Shown here: piece after piece, positions 34,172 through 42,671 of the stretch
Layout: each line of letters starts with the position of its first letter
Position numbering within the stretch: position 1 is the stretch's first letter
Origin: Novosphingobium aerophilum
GTDB taxonomy: Bacteria; Pseudomonadota; Alphaproteobacteria; Sphingomonadales; Sphingomonadaceae
DNA length: 64,000 nucleotides
Reading direction: 5' to 3'
Assembly: GCF_014230305.1 (NCBI RefSeq)
Contig: NZ_JACLAU010000017.1
Location: forward strand, 1-64,000
Program-made: the position numbers and the translations under genes
The notes under the pieces: generated by a model
The model's database searches: none
What the model was told of the DNA's origin: nothing
What the model saw: the letters and a program-made list of their open reading frames with translations, nothing else

Positions 34172-34186
34172 GTTCGCGCGCTGTTC
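34172..34186. promoter_or_regulatory. LexA operator (SOS box) upstream of recN
   Basis: GTTC-GCGCGCT-GTTC matches the alphaproteobacterial LexA site GTTC-N7-GTTC exactly. It lies immediately before recN, a classic SOS gene. This is the only such site I found next to a repair gene here; phrB, radC and ligA show none. Confidence 0.85.
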
Positions 34187-34241
34187 TAGCGAAGGCAAGC
34201 GGCGAGGTCACGCCATTGCGCCGCGGCGATCACCAGTTTTT

Positions 34242-34406
34242 TGTTCGCGCAGAGGCACAGAGGCGCAGAGATCTTCCGCGTGCCCCCCCCCCCCGCGAAG
34301 CGGGCGCAACAACCGGTGCGATCCAATGCGCAGTTTGAACAAGAGCGCGGCGCTGCCGCTGCCGCGACCTCTTTGCGCCTCCGCGCCTCTGCGCCTCTGC
34401 GCGAAC
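34242..34406. repeat. Long inverted repeat with GTTCGCGCAGAGGC-type arms
   Basis: Arms of about 29 bases (34242-34270 and 34378-34406) contain near-tandem CAGAGGCGC units and are nearly reverse complements. They are flanked by TTTTTTG and CAAAAAA. The centre includes a run of about eleven C residues and has no coding potential. It separates recN from the atp operon, and together with the SOS box and the terminator it accounts for the 34187-34463 gap. Confidence 0.7.
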
Positions 34407-34412
34407 CTGAAC

Positions 34413-34436
34413 AAAAAACCCCCGCCGAAGCGGGGG
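34413..34436 (-). terminator. Rho-independent terminator of the atp operon
   Basis: On the minus strand the stem CCCCCGC/GCGGGGG with a TTCG loop is followed by six T residues, 27 bases after the atpF stop. This is a textbook intrinsic terminator. Confidence 0.9.
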
Positions 34437-34463
34437 CTTTTGCATAACCAATGACGTCCCGGA

Positions 34464-35009
34464 TCAGATCCCGGCGATCGCCTGATCGACCAGCGCCTTG
34501 TCGGCCCCGGCATCGTGGCGGGCCTTGATCAGCGAACCGGCCGCAGCGGTCGCGGCCGCAGCCGCGCGGGCGCGCAGGTCCTGGACGGCCGCCAGTTCGG
34601 CGGCGGCGATCTTCTCGCCCGCCATCTTTTCCCGCCTGGCGATCAGGTCGGTCGTGTCCGCCTCGGCCTTCTTGACGATGGCTTCGGCCTCGTGCCGGGC
34701 ATGGTCGAGCATCTCGGCCGCCTCGCGTTCGGCATTGGCGATCTTGTCGGCATACTCCTGGCGGAGCGCCTCGGCCTCGGCCCGCAACTGCTTGGCCTCG
34801 TCGAGCTGATGGCGGATTTCCGCGATCGACTTGTCGAGCCCCGACGTGATCACGCCGGGAACCTTCTTCCACAGCATGACGAGGATCAGCGTGGTCATCG
34901 CCAGGGCGACGAACCAGCCGGCGCCGAGCCCGGCCACGGTCGGTTCGGCGGCTTCGTGGCCGCCAGCATGCTCGGCAGCGGCGGCGAGCAGGGCAATCAG
35001 ATCAGCCAT
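34464..35009 (-). CDS. atpF: F0F1 ATP synthase subunit b
   Basis: This is half of the peripheral stalk that holds the F1 head. It has 181 residues with one membrane segment near 30-48 (WFVALAMTTLILVMLWKKVPG) and a long charged helix (AKQLRAEAEALRQEYADKIANAEREA) that dimerises with b'. Its start overlaps the b' gene by 8 bases, with AAGGAAG before the ATG. It is the last gene of the F0 operon; F1 genes are elsewhere, as in most alphaproteobacteria. Confidence 0.93.
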   Translation of the reverse strand: MADLIALLAAAAEHAGGHEAAEPTVAGLGAGWFVALAMTTLILVMLWKKVPGVITSGLDKSIAEIRHQLDEAKQLRAEAEALRQEYADKIANAEREAAEMLDHARHEAEAIVKKAEADTTDLIARREKMAGEKIAAAELAAVQDLRARAAAAATAAAGSLIKARHDAGADKALVDQAIAGI

Positions 35010-35493
35010 GGAGCGCTTCCTTCACCGCGCCGCGCGCCGTGGCGGCATCGACGGTCAGGCCTGCCAGCCGGGCAACGATGTCCCCGGCCGCCTCGGCCGC
35101 GACGGCCTCGATCTCATCCAGCGCGCCGGCCCGGGCCGCCGCGATGCGCGCCTCGGCCTCGGCCAGGCGGGCATCGATGCCCTGCCCTGCCACCGCCAGC
35201 CGCGCTTCGGCCGCCTTGGCCGCTTCGGCCTTAGCCGCGGCGATGGTCGCCTGGGCCTCGGCACGCTGACGATTGGCCTGGGTGCGCCAGGCCTCTTCCT
35301 GGGCGTCTGCCGCCTTCCGCGCGGCATCCGCCGCAGCCAGATCCGCGGCGATCTGCTTGTCGCGCGCATCGACCGTCGCCATGACCTTGGGCACCATGCC
35401 CCGGCCGACGACGAAGAAGACAAGGCCGAAGAACACCAGCAGCCAGAAGATCTGGCTGGAATAGGTGGTGGCCAGCTGAGCTATCTGAGGCAT
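35002..35493 (-). CDS. atpG: F0F1 ATP synthase subunit b'
   Basis: This is the second, diverged peripheral stalk subunit found in alphaproteobacteria and photosynthetic bacteria. It has 163 residues: a membrane segment near 12-32 (SSQIFWLLVFFGLVFFVV) followed by an Ala-rich coiled coil starting KVMATVDARDKQIAADL. It pairs with subunit b. The symbol atpG for b' varies between databases; atpF2 and atpX are also used. It lies between atpE and atpF. Confidence 0.92.
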   Translation of the reverse strand: MPQIAQLATTYSSQIFWLLVFFGLVFFVVGRGMVPKVMATVDARDKQIAADLAAADAARKAADAQEEAWRTQANRQRAEAQATIAAAKAEAAKAAEARLAVAGQGIDARLAEAEARIAAARAGALDEIEAVAAEAAGDIVARLAGLTVDAATARGAVKEALHG

Positions 35494-35585
35494 TGCACAG
35501 GTCCCGGGCTGGAACGGGTCGACCCGGGGCGGAGCGTCCGGTGAAGGAGCGCCGCCGCCCGCGGGCGGTCAGTCGGTCGAATTCG

Positions 35586-35813
35586 TCAGGCGACGAAGAC
35601 GAGGATCATCGCGACGACGAACGACAGCAGGCCCAGAAGTTCCGCGGCGGCGAAGCCGATGAACAGGCGGCCCTGCTGGCCGTCGGCAGCGCCCGGATTG
35701 CGCAGCGCGCCTTCCAGGAACTTCGCGAAGACGTTGCCCACACCGAGCGAGGCCAGGCCAGCGCCGATTGCGGCCAGGCCAGCACCGAGAAGCTTTGCGC
35801 TCTGAGCGTCCAT
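35586..35813 (-). CDS. atpE: F0F1 ATP synthase subunit c
   Basis: This proteolipid forms the rotating c-ring that carries protons. It has 75 residues in two hydrophobic helices. Helix 1 has the glycine packing motif (GAGLAAIGAGLASLGVG), the loop has RNP at 38-40, and helix 2 carries the essential proton-binding Glu58 in FAAAELLGL. AAGGAG lies 9 bases before the ATG, in keeping with the high expression needed for many copies per complex. Confidence 0.96.
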   Translation of the reverse strand: MDAQSAKLLGAGLAAIGAGLASLGVGNVFAKFLEGALRNPGAADGQQGRLFIGFAAAELLGLLSFVVAMILVFVA

Positions 35814-35860
35814 GTCAAAAACTCCTTGTTCTTATTCCGTTAGGGAATGTGTTTGAGAAA

Positions 35861-36643
35861 TCAGTGGAGGTTCTCAGCGTCGTTCAGATAGACGCAGGTG
35901 AGAAGGGCGAAAACGTAAGCCTGGATCCCGGCGACCAGCAGCTCGAGCGCGCAGATACCAACCATCAGCACGAAGCTGGGCAGCGCGGCGATGCCGAAGG
36001 TGAGCGCGCCGCCGTTGGTGCCCGAGATGACGAAGCCGGACAGCACTTCCAGCAGGACGTGGCCGGCCATCATGGCGACGAACAGACGCAGGCCGAGCGA
36101 GAACGGGCGCACCATGAACGAGATCAGCTCGATCGGGAAAATGATCGGGATCATCAGCACGGGCGTGCCGTGGGGCACGAACAGCGAGAAGAAGTGCAGG
36201 CCGTGCTTGGCGAAGCCGACCACCAGCACGATCGAGAAGCTCATGATCGCGAGCACCCCGGTCACCGTGAAGTGGCTGGTCGGGGTGAACGGGTGAAGGC
36301 CGACCAGGGCCAGCGGGAGCAGGCCGAGCAGGTTGGCGAACAGGATGAACATGAACAGCGAGAACACGTAGGGCAGGTACTTGCGCCCGTTGGCCCCGAT
36401 GTTCGAGCGCAGCAGATCGTCGACGAAGCCGGTGAAGCTTTCCACCGCCATCTGCCAGCGACCGGGAACGACCGCCTGCTTCGCGCCGCCACCGATGAAC
36501 ACCATCAGGACAAGGGCGGTGATCGCCATCCACAGCGCCGAATTGGTGAAAGCGATGTTGTAGCCCGCGATCGCCAGATGATCGGTGCCGAACAACGGCT
36601 CGATCGTGAACTGGTGTACCGGATCGACCTTGCCTTCCGCCAC
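35861..36643 (-). CDS. atpB: F0F1 ATP synthase subunit a
   Basis: This is the stator subunit that forms the proton half-channels against the c-ring. It has 260 residues with about five or six membrane segments. The essential Arg lies in FSLGLRLFVAMMAGH, and PFTPTSHFTVTGVLAI and the C-terminal ELLVAGIQAYVFALLTCVYL are family hallmarks. GTG 36643 is used as start because homologues begin (M)AEGKVDP-HQFTIEPLF; the longer open frame has no family match. Confidence 0.93.
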   Translation of the reverse strand: MAEGKVDPVHQFTIEPLFGTDHLAIAGYNIAFTNSALWMAITALVLMVFIGGGAKQAVVPGRWQMAVESFTGFVDDLLRSNIGANGRKYLPYVFSLFMFILFANLLGLLPLALVGLHPFTPTSHFTVTGVLAIMSFSIVLVVGFAKHGLHFFSLFVPHGTPVLMIPIIFPIELISFMVRPFSLGLRLFVAMMAGHVLLEVLSGFVISGTNGGALTFGIAALPSFVLMVGICALELLVAGIQAYVFALLTCVYLNDAENLH

Positions 36644-36686
36644 TTTCCGTAACCCCGTGTTCGACCAAAAATCTTTGCCAATCAAC

Positions 36687-37007
36687 CTATTCAGGCGGAC
36701 GGCTGGCAATTCGGATGATGTTCCGGAAGGCCACGACGCCCCCCATGCACAACATCACGAGGAGCCCCTGGTGCCGTGTCGTGCCCAGGGCCTGGTCCAC
36801 GACCCAGCCGATGAACGCGCCACCTGCAAGCCCCCCCACCAGCTCACCCAGCACCCGGTTGCCCATGCGATAGTTCGCGTCGGACTCCGTCTTGACCGGG
36901 GCATTGCGCTGTTCTTCCCGCTCGCGCGCGGCCTTCAGCCGCTGCTCGAGCGCGTCGATCCGCGCGTCTTCGCCGATGGACTTCTCTTCGGGTGTTTCGT
37001 CGGTCAC
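36687..37007 (-). CDS. atpI: ATP synthase protein I (AtpI)
   Basis: This small membrane protein helps assemble the c-ring. It has 106 residues: a charged N-terminal half (EQRLKAAREREEQ) and two membrane segments near 62-100, with GGAFIGWVVDQALGT as the family motif. The GTG start at 37007 is supported by GGAGCAAGG. It is the first gene of the F0 operon, downstream of the promoter at 37069-37097. Confidence 0.85.
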   Translation of the reverse strand: MTDETPEEKSIGEDARIDALEQRLKAAREREEQRNAPVKTESDANYRMGNRVLGELVGGLAGGAFIGWVVDQALGTTRHQGLLVMLCMGGVVAFRNIIRIASRPPE

Positions 37008-37068
37008 GCCTTGCTCCGCGGTCTGTGGTGCTCGGCACGCCCAACGGTCACCCGCCGAGAGCGCCGCC

Positions 37069-37097
37069 CCCTTAGGCGGGCGGTTAAACCGAGTCAA
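37069..37097 (-). promoter_or_regulatory. Candidate promoter of the atp operon
   Basis: On the minus strand TTGACT is followed, after 17 bases, by TAAGGG. The -10-like box lies 62 bases before the atpI start. TTGACT is a near-consensus -35 box, and TAAGGG matches the box before sdhC. Confidence 0.5.
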
Positions 37098-37153
37098 CCG
37101 CATCGGCTTTGTCCTTTGGTATGCCGTCCCGGCCCCATGGCCGCCAAACAGCA

Positions 37154-37171
37154 ACCCCGCCGGAGCGGGGT
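37154..37171 (-). terminator. Terminator of the ydbH-ynbE-ydbL operon
   Basis: ACCCCGC and GCGGGGT form a 7-base stem with a CGGA loop, 45 bases after the ydbL stop. On the minus strand it is followed by a T-containing tail (TGCTGTTTGG). Confidence 0.6.
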
Positions 37172-37215
37172 CGCGGCGGGGTCACGGCAAGGGCGGCCGC
37201 GCGGGCCGGCGAAGC

Positions 37216-37617
37216 TCAGGGACAGCGCGGATCGCGTTGCGGCGGGGCGCTGGTCCGGGTCGCCCACGAACCGTCGGGCGCCTGGTACTTCTCGCCGGGC
37301 GCTGTCCGGGCAATGGCCTGGCAACCGGCGGTGAAGGCATACTCCTCGACCGTGGCGTGCTGGGCCTGGGCCTGCTGGGCGTAGACCGCCTTGCGCTTGA
37401 TGTTGAGGTCCTCGACCAGGGCCTTCAGATCCCCGCTCGGCGGGACGACGAAGCCGAGGTAGCCGTCCATCCGCTCACCCACCTGCCCGGCGGCGCGGGC
37501 GGCGGCATAGGCCGGGTCGCGCTGGGCGAGCGCCGGGGCCGCGACCAGGGCGGCGCCGAGCGTGGCGGCCAGGACCGCGACGGAGACAGAGCGGCGAAAC
37601 AGGGTGGCGGCCATCAT
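37216..37617 (-). CDS. ydbL: YdbL family protein (DUF1318)
   Basis: This is a periplasmic protein of 133 residues with a signal peptide (cut near PALAQ, residue 32). The core around RAAGQVGERMDGYLGFV and LVEDLNIKRKAVYAQQA matches DUF1318/YdbL. In E. coli YdbL modulates the YdbH-YnbE envelope bridge. The start overlaps the ynbE stop (TGATG), and a second ATG follows directly. The C-terminal half (after residue 95) is an extension with two Cys residues. Confidence 0.85.
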   Translation of the reverse strand: MMAATLFRRSVSVAVLAATLGAALVAAPALAQRDPAYAAARAAGQVGERMDGYLGFVVPPSGDLKALVEDLNIKRKAVYAQQAQAQHATVEEYAFTAGCQAIARTAPGEKYQAPDGSWATRTSAPPQRDPRCP

Positions 37618-37838
37618 CAGAAAATCTCCGGGTTCTTCTCGATCGTCTTGTCCGCATCCGCGGCCAGGCGGTAGACCACCTCCTGCTGGATGTTGATGTT
37701 GAGTTCGATGACGATCGGCTTGTCGGGCGCATTCACCGAAATGCACCCCCCCGTCGCCAGCGATCCCGCCACCAGCATTCCTGCCGCCAGCATCACCTTA
37801 TGGCCCCGAACCCGGCCCCGCTTGCTTCGTCCCTGCAT
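37617..37838 (-). CDS. ynbE: YnbE family outer-membrane lipoprotein
   Basis: This small lipoprotein has 73 residues. The signal ends in a lipobox, LATGGC, making Cys32 the lipidated residue. The mature part, with INIQQEVVYRLAADADKTIEKNPEIF, is the YnbE core. In E. coli YnbE multimers extend the YdbH lipid bridge at the outer membrane. The start at 37838 is the first ATG giving a signal peptide; a TTG at 37874 is also in frame. It lies between ydbH and ydbL, as in enterobacteria. Confidence 0.85.
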   Translation of the reverse strand: MQGRSKRGRVRGHKVMLAAGMLVAGSLATGGCISVNAPDKPIVIELNINIQQEVVYRLAADADKTIEKNPEIF

Positions 37839-37885
37839 CGGCAGCGTTTTCGCAAGCGAAGCGCGATCGGTCAATTCACGAGGGA

Positions 37886-40800
37886 TTATGGCTTGGTCTC
37901 GCTGACTGGGGGCTGAATGCCGGGCGCCACGGGCCTGGCCTGGGCCGGACGCGACAGGGGACGCCCCTGCGCATCGACCAGGCCCAGGCTGCGCGGGTCC
38001 TTGATGTAGGCCGGATCGTACATCGCCTTGACCGAGGTGATCAGGCTGTAGAACGGCGCGCGCAGGTTGACGTTGAACTGCAATGGCAGGCGGGCCAGGC
38101 GGCGGGTGAGGATGTTCTGCCGCGTCCCGTCGCCCTGCTTGACCCCGTCGAACCGGACGCGGGTGACGATCTCGCCCTCCAGCGCTCCGTCCATCGCGAT
38201 CCGCATCGCGCGATAATCGAGCGACTTCAGCGCATCGAAGGCGAAATTGGCGATCGGCGACAGGTCCTTGTAGGTCAGGGCCCCGACATAGGACAGGTTG
38301 CCGCCCGGCGGGCGCGAGACCAGCAGTCCGCCCTCGATCCGCCCCCCGTTCTCGTCGAACACCAGCGGCAGGCTGCCGTCGAAGGATCCGTTGGCGGAGA
38401 GGTTGCTCAACTCCATCCGCTCGATGAAGTGCGCGGCATCGAGCCCGGCAATGTCGATCACGAAGCGCCGCGTCTCGGCCACGCCGAATCGCAGTTCGGT
38501 GGGTCGCAGCGCGATCGCCCCGCCCAGGAACGGCCAGCGCGCGCCCTCGATCGCCACGACCGAGCCGGGCTTGAGCTGGAACCGCATCTCGCCGTCGAGC
38601 GCCTCGATCCCCGGGTTGATCGAAGCGATGGTGATCCGCTGGTGCGGCGCGGTGACCAGGCCGAGCAGATCGGTGAACTCCACCTCGCCGCGGATGCCCT
38701 TGGCGGGGCCGAACGCGGCGGCCAGGTCCAGCGCCGCGGTGCGGAACCGGCCGGTGCTGCGCAGGCGATCCCCGGCCCAGTCGATCCGCCCCTCGCCTTC
38801 GACCGTTCCGCTGACATTGGCGACCACGCCCAGCAACTGGCGGGTCAGTTGATCGGGCTGGAGCGCCTTGTCGAAGGTCAGCCTGGCCACGTCCAGGTCG
38901 GCATGGCCCCGGGCCGTCGCCAGATCATGGACCAGCGCGACGCGGGTCACGTCGCGACGCGATTCTGGCTCGCTCAGGCGGGCGCTCGCGGTGATGCGGT
39001 TGTCGGCCAGGGTCAGGCTGGCGCCGGCGGCCTGCAAGGGCTCGAACCGGGGGACCCGCTCACGGTCTTCCAGCCTGAACTGGGCATCATCGATGGTCAG
39101 CCGGCCACCAGCGTAGCGCCAGGTCCCCGCTGCCTCGCGCAGGTCAAGCGGAACGGCGGCCAGCCGCACGTCGGCCCCGGCGAAGGTCCCGGCGGGATCG
39201 CCCGACAGCCGGGCCTTGAGATCGGCAATGCGGAAGTGGCTGGCCGTCGCCGCCGGGCCGAGCGTGATATCGAGCGCGCTGACGAACAGCCCGCCCGGTT
39301 CGGCATAGCCCGCCGCTCCGCTGGAGATCCGCAACGGCGTGCCGCCCAGCCGTCCGGCGAGGTCGAGCGAGGGCGTTCCCACCGCCAGCCGCAGTCCCCG
39401 GCCATCGTCCCGCACGATCGCCCCGCCGGCGACCGGGCACAGCCTCAGGCCGGGACCATCCAGCGCCAGATCCGCGATCGCCAGGGTGGTGAACGTCACC
39501 TTGGTGCAGGCCGGCCACAGCGCGAGGCGCCCGCGCGCATCGCGCCGTCCCGCGATGGGCACGGTCAGACCGGTCACCTGCCCGCCGGGCAGGGCGCCGC
39601 TGGCCTGCACGGCCCCGGCAAAGGCCAGGGCGCCGCTGCGATCCTGCTCCACGATCAGACGCGGCACCGCCAGCCGGGCCGAGCCCGCCCGATAGTCGGC
39701 CATGGTCAGGCTGATCCGGGTGCGGCCCCGCAGGCCCGGTTCCAGCCGGGCGCTGATTTGCGGCAAGTCACGCCCGGCCGTCACCAGATTGCCAGCCAGC
39801 CGCGCGGGCCCCTGCCCGATTCCCAACTGCAGCCGTGACAGCGCCAGCAGGGTCGTGCCGCTGCCGCCGGTCAGCCGCCCCTGCGGCACCACCAGGTTCA
39901 AACCTAGCGCCCCGGCGCGCAGCACGTAGTGCGCGCGCAGATGGCTGCCGCGCTCCTCGCGCGCGAGCGCCGTGCGCATCTGCCGCAGCAAGGGCGCGGC
40001 CAGCGTCTCGGCCCCACCCTGCTCCAGCGCCCCGAGCCGCCGGCGCAGCTCCGCGCCCGCCCGCACGCCCCCGGCATCCAGCGTGCCTTCCACCTCGACG
40101 CGATCGAGCGCGCCGCGGCTGCGCAGGACCCCGGACAGCGCGAGCGTTCCGGCGGCGGCCTGGGCCTGCTCCAGACCACGCCCGATGAGGTCATAACGGG
40201 CGGTCAGACCAGCGCCGCGATAGGTGGCATCGATCGCGCCGTTCCAGCCAATCGCCCGAACATCACCGGCAGCCATGGCCCTGGTCTGCAGCGTGATCCG
40301 CCCCGATCCGCCATAGAGCGACCGGTCCCCGCGCAGCGCCAGCCCCATGGTCACGTCCCGGGCCGCCAGCCCCCCCCGGTCCGGACAGGACACCCCGCCC
40401 AGCCGGAGCGGCCCGTCCAGGGCCGGGCGGGCCCGCTCGATGCGGACCTGGCCGAACAGACTGGCCCGCTCAAGCGTGCAGCCACCCGCCCGAAGCTGCG
40501 GGGCGACAAGCCCGAGATGGCCGACGAAACCGTCGCGCAGTCCGCCCTGCCCTTCGAACGAGACCCCGATCGGCCCATGGTCACCCAGCAGCCGCGCCCG
40601 TCCGTCCTGCACCGTGAGGTTGAGCGCGGGAAGCTGCGGTGGCTGGCCGTCCGAGGGTCCGAAGAGGAGCGGATCGAGCACCCCGAAGCTGATCCGGTTC
40701 CCCTGCCAGGTTCCGTAAATCCGGGGCCGGGTGAGGCGCACCGCGCCGATCCGCGGGCCACCAAGCCCGAACGACAGGACAACCTCGGCTCGCGGAATCA

Positions 40801-41107
40801 CCAGATCGGGATCGGCCGGATGGCCGATCACCACATCGCGCAGCACCTGCCGCGTGGGGCCGATCGATTCGATCCGATAGGTGGCCGGCAGCTTGAGGTC
40901 GCGCAACTGGCTGGCGATGACGCCATCGGCGATACGCTCCCGCGCCAGCCAGACGGTGCCCAGACCGGCGAGGATCAGCAACCCGGCCGAGGCCATCCAG
41001 CGCCACCGGCGCGAGGTCGATCCCGCGGGCCATTCAGCCGCGCCCGGTTCGGGCTCGATCGGCACGGCGCGGGGCGCGGGGGGATCGTCGGCGGCGGCCT
41101 CGCTCAT
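37886..41107 (-). CDS. ydbH: YdbH family AsmA-like intermembrane protein
   Basis: This is a large envelope protein of 1073 residues. A Pro/Glu-rich cytoplasmic N-terminus precedes one membrane anchor at about 37-54, and the rest is a periplasmic beta-rich domain like TamB, YhdP and YdbH, thought to form a hydrophobic groove that carries phospholipids to the outer membrane. The C-terminal dicarboxylate-transport-like region contains the run near MELSNLSANGSFDGSLPL. The order ydbH-ynbE-ydbL matches E. coli and supports the call. A Pro-rich tail ends the protein. Confidence 0.85.
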   Translation of the reverse strand: MSEAAADDPPAPRAVPIEPEPGAAEWPAGSTSRRWRWMASAGLLILAGLGTVWLARERIADGVIASQLRDLKLPATYRIESIGPTRQVLRDVVIGHPADPDLVIPRAEVVLSFGLGGPRIGAVRLTRPRIYGTWQGNRISFGVLDPLLFGPSDGQPPQLPALNLTVQDGRARLLGDHGPIGVSFEGQGGLRDGFVGHLGLVAPQLRAGGCTLERASLFGQVRIERARPALDGPLRLGGVSCPDRGGLAARDVTMGLALRGDRSLYGGSGRITLQTRAMAAGDVRAIGWNGAIDATYRGAGLTARYDLIGRGLEQAQAAAGTLALSGVLRSRGALDRVEVEGTLDAGGVRAGAELRRRLGALEQGGAETLAAPLLRQMRTALAREERGSHLRAHYVLRAGALGLNLVVPQGRLTGGSGTTLLALSRLQLGIGQGPARLAGNLVTAGRDLPQISARLEPGLRGRTRISLTMADYRAGSARLAVPRLIVEQDRSGALAFAGAVQASGALPGGQVTGLTVPIAGRRDARGRLALWPACTKVTFTTLAIADLALDGPGLRLCPVAGGAIVRDDGRGLRLAVGTPSLDLAGRLGGTPLRISSGAAGYAEPGGLFVSALDITLGPAATASHFRIADLKARLSGDPAGTFAGADVRLAAVPLDLREAAGTWRYAGGRLTIDDAQFRLEDRERVPRFEPLQAAGASLTLADNRITASARLSEPESRRDVTRVALVHDLATARGHADLDVARLTFDKALQPDQLTRQLLGVVANVSGTVEGEGRIDWAGDRLRSTGRFRTAALDLAAAFGPAKGIRGEVEFTDLLGLVTAPHQRITIASINPGIEALDGEMRFQLKPGSVVAIEGARWPFLGGAIALRPTELRFGVAETRRFVIDIAGLDAAHFIERMELSNLSANGSFDGSLPLVFDENGGRIEGGLLVSRPPGGNLSYVGALTYKDLSPIANFAFDALKSLDYRAMRIAMDGALEGEIVTRVRFDGVKQGDGTRQNILTRRLARLPLQFNVNLRAPFYSLITSVKAMYDPAYIKDPRSLGLVDAQGRPLSRPAQARPVAPGIQPPVSETKP

Positions 41108-41183
41108 CGTCCTACCCTTGCGCTCTCGCCTGCGGAAAGGCAATGCTGCCGGTTCGGGTCGCACGCTCCCCAGGAGGACCGTA

Positions 41184-41906
41184 TTGACCTCTCCCGACAT
41201 GTTCGACGACGATCCCGATGCCCCGCCGGCAGCCCAAACCGGCTCGGCCGGCCATCGCGGGCGGCTCCGGGCCCGGCTGCTGGCCGGCGGGATCGATGCC
41301 TTGGGCGACCATGAGATTATCGAGCTGCTGCTGATGGGCGCGATCCCGCGGCGCGATGTCAAGCCGCTGGCCCGCAGCCTGCTGCAACGCTTCGGCTCGC
41401 TGGCGGCGGTGCTCAACGCTGATCCCCGGGCCTTGCAGCACCACCCGGGCATGGGCGAGGCCAGCGCCGCCGCCCTGCGGATCGTGGCCATCGCCGCCCG
41501 GCGCCAGGCGCGCGAGCAGGTCCGCGCCAGTCCGGTGCTCAGCTCGTGGCAGGCGCTGATCGACTACCTGACCATCGACATGGCCCATCTGACGGTGGAA
41601 CGGGTTCGCATTCTCTATCTCGACACCCGCAACATGCTGATTCTCGACGATCATGTCGGCGATGGGTCACTCGACGAAGCGGCGATCCATCCGCGCGAGG
41701 TGATCCGCCGGGCGCTCGACATCGGCGCTGCGGCGCTGATCCTGGTGCACAACCACCCGTCCGGATCGCCCGAGCCGAGCCGGGCGGATATCCAGATCAC
41801 CCATCGCATCGCCGAGGCCGGGCGGCTGCTGGGGATCACCGTTCACGATCACGTGATCGTCGCCCGCGGCGGCCATGTCTCGCTCCGCGCCAAGGGTCTG
41901 ATATAG
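41184..41906 (+). CDS. radC: RadC family JAB-domain protein
   Basis: This protein has 240 residues: an N-terminal helix-hairpin-helix region (residues 25-95, with HPGMGEASAAALRIV) and a C-terminal JAB/MPN metalloprotease-like domain with the zinc motif HNHPSGSPEPSRAD. RadC was once linked to DNA repair, but its role is unsettled. The start is TTG 41184, because AGGAGG lies six bases before it, while ATG 41199 would be too far from that site. It diverges from ydbH. Confidence 0.9.
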   Translation: MTSPDMFDDDPDAPPAAQTGSAGHRGRLRARLLAGGIDALGDHEIIELLLMGAIPRRDVKPLARSLLQRFGSLAAVLNADPRALQHHPGMGEASAAALRIVAIAARRQAREQVRASPVLSSWQALIDYLTIDMAHLTVERVRILYLDTRNMLILDDHVGDGSLDEAAIHPREVIRRALDIGAAALILVHNHPSGSPEPSRADIQITHRIAEAGRLLGITVHDHVIVARGGHVSLRAKGLI

Positions 41907-41939
41907 GGAGCCGATGAGCGAATCCGGAAAGCCGGCCTG

Positions 41940-42671
41940 ATGTGCCTTGCCGCCCTGGCCCATCAGGCCCACCCGCGATGGCGGCTGGTGATCGCGGCCA
42001 ACCGGGACGAATTCCACGCCCGCCCCGCCGCTCCGCTGGCCCGCTGGACCGATGGCAGCGGGATCATCGGCGGGCGCGACCTGTCCGCCGGAGGGACCTG
42101 GCTGGGCCTGACCGAGGCCGGGCGGCTGGCGCTGGTGACCAATTACCGCGTGCCCGGCTTTCCCCGCCCCGAGCGTCCGTCACGCGGGGGGCTGGTCACC
42201 GCGGTGCTGGGCGGGGCGGACCCGGCTGCGGCCGGGCTCGCCGCGATGAATCCCTGCACGCTGCTGACGGTCGACCCGGCCGGGGCCTGCATCCACGGCA
42301 ACCATCCCCAGCCCCAGGCCAACCCGCTGACGCCGGGGGTCCATGGCCTGTCGAACGGGCCGATCAGCCCGCCCTGGGCCAAGACCCGCCGGGTGATGGA
42401 CGCGCTGGAACGCTGGCTCAGGCAGGCCGCCACCGGCGATCCCGCCCCGCTGTTCGCCGCCCTGGCCGACCGCACGCCGACCGCCGCCACCTGGGACGAG
42501 GGCGGCCCGGAGCCCCGCCTGTCCAGCGTGTTCATCGCCGATCCGGACTATGGCACGCGGTGTTCCACCGTCGTGCTGGTCGACCGGGATGGGCAAGGCA
42601 CCATCTGCGAGCAGCGGTTTGATGCGGACGGCCGCCCCGCAGGGACGGAAACCATCGCCTTTCGCTGGTGA
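41940..42671 (+). CDS. NRDE family (TANGO2-like) protein
   Basis: This 243-residue protein begins MCLAALAHQ and carries the signature NRDE at about residues 20-23 (AANRDEFHARP), which defines the family. GGRDLSAGGTWLGLTEAGR, a second family block, follows. The N-terminal Cys suggests an Ntn-hydrolase-like fold, but no activity is established; TANGO2 homologues in eukaryotes affect lipid and heme handling. It lies between radC and purB, all on the plus strand. Confidence 0.9.
   Translation: MCLAALAHQAHPRWRLVIAANRDEFHARPAAPLARWTDGSGIIGGRDLSAGGTWLGLTEAGRLALVTNYRVPGFPRPERPSRGGLVTAVLGGADPAAAGLAAMNPCTLLTVDPAGACIHGNHPQPQANPLTPGVHGLSNGPISPPWAKTRRVMDALERWLRQAATGDPAPLFAALADRTPTAATWDEGGPEPRLSSVFIADPDYGTRCSTVVLVDRDGQGTICEQRFDADGRPAGTETIAFRW

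Noticed and set aside
40881-41183. Extension of radC upstream of 41184
   Set aside because: It is antisense to the ydbH start and lacks family similarity; AGGAGG places the start at TTG 41184.
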